A stretch of DNA of 6,818 nucleotides from Sphingobacteriaceae bacterium (lineage in GTDB: Bacteria; Bacteroidota; Bacteroidia; B-17B0; Aurantibacillaceae), in NCBI GenBank assembly GCA_023251695.1, contig JAHEYE010000191.1:1-6818 (forward strand), read 5' to 3'. Every line of letters begins with the position of its first letter. The stretch's first letter is position 1. Of this stretch, positions 1 to 5,907 are shown one piece after another. Position numbers and translations under genes: made by a program. The notes below the pieces were generated by a model. It was not told where the DNA came from. It saw nothing but the letters and a program-made list of their open reading frames with translations, and made no database searches.

Positions 1-522
1 ATATTTCACCATCATGAAAGCATCCGTTCCGTTTCCTTTTATTTCAACTGGTTTTAATTGTTTAATCACGATATCAGGTTTGCCAAAAAAAGAACCTTCA
101 TAAAACGCAGGAGCTTTTGGCTCTTTCAACGAATCACCGCGCAGCATTTTACCTGCCCCGTTTTTTCCGGGGTTTTCCACCCAGTTTTTTATCAAAGCAA
201 TTTCTGCTTCATTCAGCACACGCTCATCCGCGAAATGAGAATAAGCAGGGTCGGCCGGCCAGGGCGGCATAAATTTTGTTTGGGTAGTGAATTTTATTTT
301 GTTGGCATTCGCCACCGCATCATTATAATTCAGGAGGTCGAAAGTACCGGCTGCTCCGGGGCGGTGACAAGGCGTGCAGGTTCTGAAAATTATTGGGGCA
401 ATATGTTCGCTCCAGGTAATTTCTGATGGCAAGGCGGTTTCTTCTTTTTTGTCATCCGTACAAAACCAAAAAATAAAAACCACAACCGAAATCAAAAAAC
501 ACTTAAACAAGTTCAAAGGCAT
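1..522 (-). CDS. Cytochrome c lipoprotein, CxxCH/MPPW type (C-terminus beyond window)
   Basis: This reading frame starts at an ATG (520-522) and runs in frame off the window edge, giving 174 residues. The N-terminus is a hydrophobic signal (about residues 3-20) followed by Cys21 and an acidic stretch (CTDDKKEE), so it is probably a lipoprotein, although the FWFC lipobox is weak. One haem-c site is present, CTPCH at residues 49-53, with RPG directly after it, and Met85 in FMPPWP is the likely sixth ligand. The HRPG plus MPPW pattern, followed by a 'GKPDIVIK' stretch near residue 150, is what I know from cytochrome domains that precede copper type II ascorbate-dependent monooxygenase-like or other redox domains. 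The C-terminal half that would settle this is outside the window. It lies 5 bases after the TPR gene, so the two are probably cotranscribed. The cytochrome c call is firm; the downstream domain is inference. Confidence 0.85.
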   Translation of the reverse strand, partial: MPLNLFKCFLISVVVFIFWFCTDDKKEETALPSEITWSEHIAPIIFRTCTPCHRPGAAGTFDLLNYNDAVANANKIKFTTQTKFMPPWPADPAYSHFADERVLNEAEIALIKNWVENPGKNGAGKMLRGDSLKEPKAPAFYEGSFFGKPDIVIKQLKPVEIKGNGTDAFMMVKY

Positions 523-527
523 GACAT

Positions 528-1820
528 TTATGTTTTTTTGTTGGTTAAGCGTTCCATGTTTTTTTCAATATATTTTTCACTCGACATTAAACTTTTTTGG
601 ATCCGTGTGGCATAACGAATGCTGTCCACGATTTCTTTTTGTTTGTCCTCAATTATTTCTTTTTGTTTAGAGATCTCAATATTGGCTTTTTTCTTTTGGC
701 GATAACTTCTCAGGATCAGAAAAGCTAAAAGGACCATTATAACAAATCCTCCAATGAAGAAATTGCGCTGCATTGACTTTTGTTCGACGTCTGCTTTTTG
801 TATGGCCAGCTGCTTATCTTTCTCCGCTGTTTCATATTTTGCTTCCATTTCACCTAGCATTTTTAACTGTTTTTCGTTTAATAAAGAATCTCTTAATGCA
901 TAACTCTTCATAAGGATCTTATAGGCGCTTTTGAAGTCACCGGTTTTAGAGTAAACTTCAGCAAGACCGTGATAAGAGATCAGTATCACTGCTTTTGCTT
1001 TTGTTTTTTCGCTTAATTGAACAGCCTTTAAATAGTAAGCTATCGCATTCTGTGATTCGTTTCTTGCATTCAGCACCTTTGCAATATTATTATAACCTTC
1101 AGCAACGCATTGTTCAATATTAATTACCTTATACGCTTCCAAAGCTCTCTTATAATATTCTAAGGCTTTTTTCAGGTCGTTTTTTAAATAGGATACATTT
1201 CCTAAGCCGCAACTGGCATTGCCCAACGTGTAATGATCCGGTATCTTCCTGGAAAGGTTGATCTCAATTACCTTATTATAATTTTCTGTAGCCTTATCAT
1301 AATCCTTCATGAAATAGTAACAATCTCCTATATTCGTATAATACGTGATTAATCGACCATGCTCCTTCGCATCAAGAGTTTTGACGATTCCAGCACCTTT
1401 AATAAAATTTTCTAATGCTTTTTTGTATTGGCCCTGGGCCATATATACATTACCTAAACCATTGTACACACCCGGCCTTTTGTTTTCGAGTCCTTTACTT
1501 TGAAGTATTTCTAATTCCATCAGGTAATTGGTCAAACCCTCGGCGTAATCTCCCATATTACAATTTACATTTCCGAGGGTGTGAATGGATTTAATTAGCA
1601 GCATTTCTGCTTTCAATTCGGTGGCCAAAAGTATTGCTTCTTCTGAAGCCTGCTTTGAATCCAGATTATCTGCTACGTTTGCCAGATTCAGAAGAAGGTT
1701 AACGCGATTTGTATCCCTGGGCGCCACTGCCAGTTTTTTGCGCAACGTGTCGATGCGCCATTGTTGCGAAAAACCCGGGGCAACGAAAAGAATGAATAGT
1801 ATTATATAAAAATTTCTCAT
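528..1820 (-). CDS. Six-TPR membrane protein with SpoIIE-type linker but no output domain
   Basis: The 430-residue protein has a signal peptide (about 1-18, FVAPGFS then QQ). About six tetratricopeptide repeats follow, starting near residues 77, 117, 157, 197, 238 and 277 (for example GNVYMAQGQYKKALENF). A charged helical stretch covers 315-350, one membrane helix 353-371, and a Lys/Glu-rich coiled coil 373-408. The topology puts the TPRs in the periplasm and the coiled coil in the cytoplasm. Residues 410-428 (SIRYATRIQKSL, then SEKYIEKN) match the linker that in Bacteroidota TPR proteins usually leads into a SpoIIE/PP2C phosphatase or a kinase domain. Here a TAA stop follows and the cytochrome gene begins 5 bases later, so no output domain remains. 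It may be a sensor or scaffold that pairs with a partner in trans. Its ligand is unknown. The start ATG lies just after a strong hairpin. The architecture is clear; the role is inference. Confidence 0.85.
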   Translation of the reverse strand: MRNFYIILFILFVAPGFSQQWRIDTLRKKLAVAPRDTNRVNLLLNLANVADNLDSKQASEEAILLATELKAEMLLIKSIHTLGNVNCNMGDYAEGLTNYLMELEILQSKGLENKRPGVYNGLGNVYMAQGQYKKALENFIKGAGIVKTLDAKEHGRLITYYTNIGDCYYFMKDYDKATENYNKVIEINLSRKIPDHYTLGNASCGLGNVSYLKNDLKKALEYYKRALEAYKVINIEQCVAEGYNNIAKVLNARNESQNAIAYYLKAVQLSEKTKAKAVILISYHGLAEVYSKTGDFKSAYKILMKSYALRDSLLNEKQLKMLGEMEAKYETAEKDKQLAIQKADVEQKSMQRNFFIGGFVIMVLLAFLILRSYRQKKKANIEISKQKEIIEDKQKEIVDSIRYATRIQKSLMSSEKYIEKNMERLTNKKT

Positions 1821-1823
1821 GTC

Positions 1824-1860
1824 AGCTCAGTAAGCTAAAAATAAAGCATTTTACTGAGCT
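1824..1860. repeat. Perfect 10-bp inverted repeat in the DUF420-TPR gap
   Basis: AGCTCAGTAA at 1824-1833 is the exact reverse complement of TTACTGAGCT at 1851-1860. Inside it GCT (1834-1836) can pair with AGC (1845-1847), leaving a 3-base bulge and an A-rich 8-base loop. The 3' arm, read on the minus strand, ends 3 bases before the ATG of the TPR gene (1820). A second, mutually exclusive 7-bp helix is possible between GTAAGCT and AGCTTAC on the minus strand (1857-1863 with 1830-1836). No T-run follows directly on either strand, so it is not a classic intrinsic terminator. It could still end or attenuate the DUF420 transcript, or mask the ribosome landing site of the TPR gene. The structure is seen; the function is inferred. 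Confidence 0.7.
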
Positions 1861-1870
1861 TACAAAACCC

Positions 1871-2464
1871 CTAATAATTATAATAAGGTGCGATCATGAG
1901 GTAAACCACCACCCCCGTAACAGTTACATACAGCCAAATAGGATAAGAAAAGCGCGTTAGTTTTTTGTGCTTCACCCGCTGGTCGGTGAGGCCGTAATAG
2001 AACGACAATAACACCATTGGGAAAACGATCACTGCTAAAAAGATGTGCGTTAATAAAATAACCAGATAAATCGGCTTGATACCTGAAACAGCTGCTGATT
2101 CGGCGACATCCAACATTCCATTATGATCTACATCGCCGTATTTAGTATCGGGAATAAAATAATGCGCTGTCACATAACACACTAAAAATAAAGAGCTCAA
2201 TAAAAAAGCAGTGAGATTTAATTTACGGTGCAAAGAGATGTTTCGTTTTTTAATTGCGAGTAAAGAAAAAATTAAAAGAACAGAACAAGTTCCATTTAAA
2301 AACGCATTCACCATCGGTAATTTGTAAATGAAAGAAGGAATGACTTCCGGCACAGGGAAGATGTGCATTTGTAAGATCGTTACTGCTGCGCAGATTACGA
2401 CAGTCGTGATCCAGATGACTGCTTTAATTGATTTCTCGTTTCTGGTTTCCAGTGCTAGGTTCAT
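1871..2464 (-). CDS. DUF420 integral membrane protein with EF-hand loop
   Basis: This 197-residue protein has five predicted membrane helices, at about 13-35, 53-71, 83-103, 131-158 and 171-194. Family signs are the PMVNAFLNG segment at the start of helix 2, histidines near helices 3 and 4 (YVTAHYF, LLTHIFLA), the cytoplasmic KKRNISLHRK turn, and the C-terminal PIWLYVTVTGVVVY. I recognise this as DUF420; relatives (YozB/CtaM in Firmicutes) are linked to maturation of haem-copper terminal oxidases, so a respiratory-assembly role is likely but not shown here. Positive-inside analysis places the 3-4 loop in the periplasm. That loop contains residues 111-122, DVDHNGMLDVAE, which match the canonical calcium EF-hand pattern at each key position. 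The gene follows the pigment operon after a 40-base repeat-filled gap and is separated from the TPR gene by a hairpin, so it may be the last cistron of the upstream transcript or an independent unit. Confidence 0.85.
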   Translation of the reverse strand: MNLALETRNEKSIKAVIWITTVVICAAVTILQMHIFPVPEVIPSFIYKLPMVNAFLNGTCSVLLIFSLLAIKKRNISLHRKLNLTAFLLSSLFLVCYVTAHYFIPDTKYGDVDHNGMLDVAESAAVSGIKPIYLVILLTHIFLAVIVFPMVLLSFYYGLTDQRVKHKKLTRFSYPIWLYVTVTGVVVYLMIAPYYNY

Positions 2465-2467
2465 GAA

Positions 2468-2502
2468 AGTAGTGATTAGTGACTAGAGTTTAGTGGTTAG
2501 TG
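2468..2502. repeat. Five tandem degenerate heptamers, NNTAGTG
   Basis: On the plus strand the units are AGTAGTG, ATTAGTG, ACTAGAG, TTTAGTG and GTTAGTG, consensus NNTAGTG (CACTANN on the minus strand). They fill nearly all of the 40 bases between the stop of the dehydratase gene (2505) and the start of the DUF420 gene (2464). The last unit ends 3 bases upstream of the ATG, so the array would form the 5' leader of that cistron. I see no further copies elsewhere in the window. It could be a slippage-prone microsatellite, a spacer, or an array of protein or RNA binding sites. Nothing in the sequence decides between these. Confidence 0.75.
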
Positions 2503-2504
2503 TT

Positions 2505-2879
2505 TTAGACGGCTAAAAATTTTCCTTTAAATTTTGTGAAAGTTGTTTCTCCGAATGAAAGTTTGGCGTCGCATATAATTTCTAATACATTCATTTTAAA
2601 ATTGACTTCCAGATTAATAATAGGATTCTGATTTGGAATGATCATTCCCATAAATTTAATATTATCGCCATTTGTCATTTGTAGTTTTTTTCCAATCAGT
2701 TCTTCCAATAATTCCTTCACCATTTGTATCTGACAAACACCCGGCACAATGGGCTGATCAGGAAAATGACCTTTGTAAATATCATGCGCCTGATTTATTT
2801 CAAGCTTCGCTAAAATCTGATTTTCAGAAACCTTTTGTAATTCCAGTACTTTATAAAATTGGTCTTTTAGCTTAATCAT
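2505..2879 (-). CDS. FabZ/ApeI-like 3-hydroxyacyl-ACP dehydratase
   Basis: This 124-residue single hot-dog-fold protein is about the size of stand-alone FabZ/ApeI enzymes. The signature is HDIYKGHFPDQPIVPGV, residues 32-48, with His38 the expected catalytic histidine. It should remove water from beta-hydroxyacyl-ACP to give the trans double bonds of a polyene chain in the cytoplasm. The acidic partner, Glu in FabZ or Asp in ApeI five residues after the PG, is Gln52 here (PGVCQIQ). Either the family variant works differently or another residue substitutes; Glu56 and Glu59-60 lie nearby on the same helix. The ATG overlaps the stop of the lipoprotein gene by one base (TAATG), so translation is probably coupled. 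It is the last gene of the tight operon. The hot-dog fold is confident; the exact substrate is inferred from context. Confidence 0.85.
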   Translation of the reverse strand: MIKLKDQFYKVLELQKVSENQILAKLEINQAHDIYKGHFPDQPIVPGVCQIQMVKELLEELIGKKLQMTNGDNIKFMGMIIPNQNPIINLEVNFKMNVLEIICDAKLSFGETTFTKFKGKFLAV

Positions 2880-3526
2880 TATTCGTTTATTTTATCCATT
2901 TCAATATACAATTTTACTAAACCATATTGTTTTAATTTGATAGTATTGCCATTGTTAGAAGTAACAGTTTTACTTTCTTTTTTACGTTTATTGAAAACTA
3001 TTTGTTCTTCAATTGGAGGATCCAAACGATCAAAAAGAAACATGCTCTTTTTACCACTTTTCAAATATACGATATTATAAAATTCATGGCGATTTCCAAT
3101 GTATTCAGGATTTTTATTAACCCATTTTACCATGAATATTGTCTCAAAGCTTTTTGCTAATGTATTAATTAGTTTTGGCTTATTTAGTGCTTCGAAAACA
3201 AAAATCGGCTTCATGTTGTCACCTTTCCATTCAAAATCGAACATGCGCATACCTAATTCGGTAACGAAAACGAGATGTTTTGTCTCAGGATCAGTTTCTT
3301 TTAGTACAATTAACCCTGTGAAATGCTTATTTAAAACGTCGATAGACGCTTTGTACTTAATTGCTTTTTGGGGATGAATAAACGGACTTATTAATACGGT
3401 GCTATCATGTATCCCTTTTTGTTTTGAGTATGAACTATTTTTTTGGGATGAAGACAGTCTATGATAAGCGCAGCGAGAAAGTAATAAACTACTTAACAGT
3501 AAAAATATTATCCTGTAATGGCGCAT
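2879..3526 (-). CDS. Small lipoprotein of unrecognised family, LolA-coupled
   Basis: I do not recognise a named domain in this 215-residue protein. It begins with a short basic n-region and a Leu-rich core (residues 6-16), then LSRC with Cys19 as the likely lipidated residue; Arg just before the Cys is unusual for a lipobox. No Lys/Asp/Glu-rich export tag follows the Cys, so surface display is not indicated. The rest looks like an alternating beta-strand protein (LIVLKETDPETKHLVFVTELGMRMFDFEW) ending in KQYGLVKLYIEM. Its start lies inside the LolA gene (38-base overlap) and its stop is joined to the dehydratase start by TAATG. Aryl-polyene clusters often carry a small lipoprotein (DUF3261 type) beside LolA and the exporter. 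This protein could fill that slot, receiving the lipid from the LolA-like protein at the outer membrane. That role is inference from position. The start is supported because only it supplies a signal peptide. Confidence 0.7.
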   Translation of the reverse strand: MRHYRIIFLLLSSLLLSRCAYHRLSSSQKNSSYSKQKGIHDSTVLISPFIHPQKAIKYKASIDVLNKHFTGLIVLKETDPETKHLVFVTELGMRMFDFEWKGDNMKPIFVFEALNKPKLINTLAKSFETIFMVKWVNKNPEYIGNRHEFYNIVYLKSGKKSMFLFDRLDPPIEEQIVFNKRKKESKTVTSNNGNTIKLKQYGLVKLYIEMDKINE

Positions 3527-4109
3527 TCTGTGTTTTTAAACTGAAGTCCAATGTGGTGTAATCATCATTTGGCTCAATCATCTCTAATTTATGTACCGAA
3601 GTTACACTTTTATCGAAATACATGTTGATTTTTTTGAGGCTTTCTTTCATGTTCTTCTGCAGAGGGATGAGCTCCAGTTTATAATACTTTTCATTCTCAA
3701 AATAGGCTACTTTGAATTTCCCTGACTTAAAGATGTTTCCTTGCACACAACTCATCATCACATCATTAATTTCCTTAAATACCTTATTGCTGTTCATGTC
3801 GTATTTCTGGGTTTTCTTCTCGTCTTTAATCCAGATCTTTTCTTTATTGATAACGATAAGGTATTTGTAAGGCGTGCTGTATTCCCAGCGTAACATGTTT
3901 TCTTTCTTGAATTTGAAATTGCCCTTGCTAATTATTTTTTCCGACAACATACTCAGGTTTTTTTCCTGCGTGAAATCACTTTCTATTGAATTCACCGTTT
4001 TACTCATGCTTTCTATTTTTTGTTTCAAAGCAGCAGTATCTTTTACTGCTTTAAAATTCTGAGCAATTATGTTTTGTGAAATAAATATTAAAAAAACTAA
4101 TTTCTTCAT
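3489..4109 (-). CDS. LolA-like outer-membrane lipid/lipoprotein carrier
   Basis: The 206-residue protein has a signal peptide cleaved near residue 16 (NIIA, then QNF) and no lipobox, so it should be a soluble periplasmic protein. Family features are SIESDFTQEKNLSML at about 42-56, SKGNFKFKKENMLRWEYSTPYKYL at about 61-84 (the LRWEY..P segment is typical of LolA), and the terminal strand ending LQDNIFTVK. LolA chaperones lipidated cargo across the periplasm. Pathway-specific paralogues (ApeL in aryl-polyene clusters) are thought to carry the pigment lipid or its anchor instead of general lipoproteins. Its place between the deacetylase and a lipoprotein gene supports such a dedicated role here. 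It overlaps the upstream deacetylase gene by 4 bases (ATGA) and the downstream lipoprotein gene by 38 bases. The LolA fold is a confident motif-level call; the cargo is unknown. Confidence 0.85.
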   Translation of the reverse strand: MKKLVFLIFISQNIIAQNFKAVKDTAALKQKIESMSKTVNSIESDFTQEKNLSMLSEKIISKGNFKFKKENMLRWEYSTPYKYLIVINKEKIWIKDEKKTQKYDMNSNKVFKEINDVMMSCVQGNIFKSGKFKVAYFENEKYYKLELIPLQKNMKESLKKINMYFDKSVTSVHKLEMIEPNDDYTTLDFSLKTQNAPLQDNIFTVK

Positions 4110-4855
4110 GCAATAGTTACAAATTCAAATTTCTTTTCTTTTAAAGCGGGAATTAATTTATCGAGCAATTCCGGCATGTAATCTAATCTGTCGTGTAACA
4201 AAATTATGGAACCATTTTTGCTTTGTTGCAATACCCGTGCCAAAATCTTGTTAATGTCGGAGGTAGAAGTATCATAAGAACGCATATTCCAGCCCACCGA
4301 CTTTAAATTAAGTTCTTTTAACACATAAGCAAAGTTCGGTGTGGTTACACCATAAGGCGGACGGAATAATTTTACTTCTGTCCCTGTACAATTCTTTATT
4401 TCAGAAAGACTCTTTTCAATATCTTCCTGTAGTTTTTTCTTTCCCCACATATCAATCCAAAAGTGATGGGAATAACTATGCGAACCAATAGCGTGCCCTT
4501 CAGCAGCAATGCGCTTTAAAACAGATTCATTCCCGGAAATATTTTTTCCAATCACAAAAAAAGTGACTTTTACATTATGTTTTTTAAGTGCGTCCAGAAC
4601 TTTTGAAGTTTCAGGCTCACTTGGACCATCATCAAAAGTCAATGCAATTTTGTTTTGAGTTTTATCCAAATGATTTAAGGAGCTGAGATGAAAATTTAGC
4701 CCGATGAAATAAGCGCCAAGGAATTCGGCTGTCAGATACAGAAATAAAATAATGAATTGCAACCAATAGAAAACGGGGGTTCCGAGTTTGCAAAAAATAA
4801 ATACCAAGCCTATGCCAATAGCGAAGAAAGCCGTTACCAACCTATGGTTTAACAT
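4106..4855 (-). CDS. Membrane-anchored NodB-family polysaccharide deacetylase
   Basis: In this 249-residue protein, two hydrophobic helices (about 7-23 and 30-50) anchor a NodB (carbohydrate esterase 4) domain spanning about 68-249. All five motifs are readable: TFDDGP 73-78 (Asp75 base, Asp76 metal), HSYSH 126-130 (metal-binding His126 and His130), RPPYG 165-169, Trp189 with Asp195, and LLHD 219-222 (His221). The enzyme should therefore be metal-dependent and active. The family removes N- or O-acetyl groups from chitin, peptidoglycan or other GlcNAc-containing glycans, and some members act on small amide or ester substrates. Its start overlaps the CLF-like gene by 7 bases and its stop overlaps the LolA gene by 4 bases, so it is locked into the pigment operon. 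A role in hydrolysing an acyl group on the polyene product or its glycan/lipid head is inference; unrelated cell-wall trimming is the alternative. Confidence 0.9.
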   Translation of the reverse strand: MLNHRLVTAFFAIGIGLVFIFCKLGTPVFYWLQFIILFLYLTAEFLGAYFIGLNFHLSSLNHLDKTQNKIALTFDDGPSEPETSKVLDALKKHNVKVTFFVIGKNISGNESVLKRIAAEGHAIGSHSYSHHFWIDMWGKKKLQEDIEKSLSEIKNCTGTEVKLFRPPYGVTTPNFAYVLKELNLKSVGWNMRSYDTSTSDINKILARVLQQSKNGSIILLHDRLDYMPELLDKLIPALKEKKFEFVTIA

Positions 4856-5907
4856 TTAGTAAGGAGTGTAAATGAATAATTAATGCCTAAGTAGCCGTTA
4901 ATAATCAGTACAGAATTAATATTTGCTTTAGAGAACGTATTTATTTTAACCGCATCCGGGATTTTCTGTTTCTCAATAATTTTATTCGCCATCCAGGTTG
5001 CAAATGCACCAGCGGTATGGTAATCACCACACAAATGTTTAAAATGTCCGGTTGCTGAAGAGCTGGAAACAAGCGGAAGAATTTCCAGCATATATTTATC
5101 AAAGTTTTTGTCGCCGGAAAAACCAAACAATACTAAATCAATACCCTCTAAAGTTTTATTGTGTTGTGATAAAAACGAATTTAACTTTTCCATCAACTGT
5201 TGCAAACTTTCCGGCTTATAAGAAAATCCAACACCTTCAATGGCCGCAACTGCATTTTTCTTTTCATCAGATAAAACAAAAAATGCAGAGCCTTCGCCAA
5301 ATTGTATACCTGAAGTTTTTCCTTCGTAATGCTTATGTGAATTATCAGCGTTCAATTTCTTTGCCTTGCGGTATAAATCCACATAAATCGGGGTGTGTTC
5401 ATCAATGCCGCCAATTAAAATATTTTTCTTCCCTTCTTCAATACTCATTAAAGCATCCATCACGCAAGTATCAAACGAAAACCCCCGGTGCACATAAGTA
5501 TAATTGTATTCTTTACATTGCATAATCAAAGCGACCTGCGAACCAACGGTATTGTGAGTGGATTGAATAAAAGAAGTCGGTGTTAAAAATTGTTCGTCGT
5601 TATTGATGATAGCCAGCAAAAACTTTTCGCTGTCTTCAAAACAACCTAAACCGGTTCCTGAAATAATAGCGTCTACATTTTCAACACCCGATTCAGCAAC
5701 TGCCATTCTCGCAGCTGAAGCGCCCATTTTGATAGCGCGACCCATACGGCGGAGCATGTTCGGATTAATATGTTCTTTGTAAGACGGTTCAACAGCATTC
5801 AAATGATCGACCTGAGCACCATTCACGGTTTCGAAAAAGTAATTCGGATCCGTAGTGTTTTGCGGAGAAATGCAGCCTGAACCAATAATATATGCTTTCT
5901 TTGCCAC
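4849..5907 (-). CDS. Ketosynthase-like partner lacking catalytic triad (CLF-like)
   Basis: With a GTG start at 5905-5907 the protein has 352 residues and begins VAKKAYIIGSGCISPQ, where ketosynthases normally begin. That GTG shares one base with the TAG of the upstream gene (TAGTG), indicating coupling. An ATG at 5935-5937 is also in frame but would add ten unlike residues. The thiolase fold is recognisable (STHNTVGSQ at 116-124, IQFGEGSAFFVLS at 201-213), yet the active site is gone. The cysteine elbow reads RGFSFDT with Phe143 where Cys is expected, the HGTGT loop reads FGFSGD (271-276), and the second His loop reads K290-HLC-GD with Asp295 in place of His. This suits a chain-length-factor-like subunit paired with the upstream KS, as in the ApeO/ApeC heterodimer of aryl-polyene synthesis. 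Residue correspondence is by eye. Confidence 0.85.
   Translation of the reverse strand: MAKKAYIIGSGCISPQNTTDPNYFFETVNGAQVDHLNAVEPSYKEHINPNMLRRMGRAIKMGASAARMAVAESGVENVDAIISGTGLGCFEDSEKFLLAIINNDEQFLTPTSFIQSTHNTVGSQVALIMQCKEYNYTYVHRGFSFDTCVMDALMSIEEGKKNILIGGIDEHTPIYVDLYRKAKKLNADNSHKHYEGKTSGIQFGEGSAFFVLSDEKKNAVAAIEGVGFSYKPESLQQLMEKLNSFLSQHNKTLEGIDLVLFGFSGDKNFDKYMLEILPLVSSSSATGHFKHLCGDYHTAGAFATWMANKIIEKQKIPDAVKINTFSKANINSVLIINGYLGINYSFTLLTKC

Noticed and set aside
58..426. Plus-strand open frame of 122 codons
   Set aside because: It is antisense to the cytochrome c gene, which has a CxxCH site and Met ligand in frame. The plus-strand translation shows no recognisable motif.
528..560. Frameshifted SpoIIE phosphatase downstream of the TPR protein
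   Set aside because: After the stop only 5 bases remain before the cytochrome gene, and no phosphatase motifs appear in the other frames.
1824..1860. Calling the inverted repeat an intrinsic terminator
   Set aside because: Neither strand has a T-run straight after the stem; on the minus strand the next bases are GACATG, the start of the TPR gene. Kept as an inverted repeat only.
1821..2510. Bacteroidota-type promoter (TAnnTTTG at -7) in the two intergenic gaps
   Set aside because: I found no good match on the minus strand in either gap, so no promoter is annotated.
4941..5126. Short minus-strand frame inside the CLF-like gene
   Set aside because: It lies wholly inside a well-supported coding region in another frame and has no signal or motif of its own.
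5052..5525. Plus-strand open frame of 157 codons
   Set aside because: It is antisense to the CLF-like gene; its length is explained by the codon bias of that gene, and the product has no domain-like pattern.
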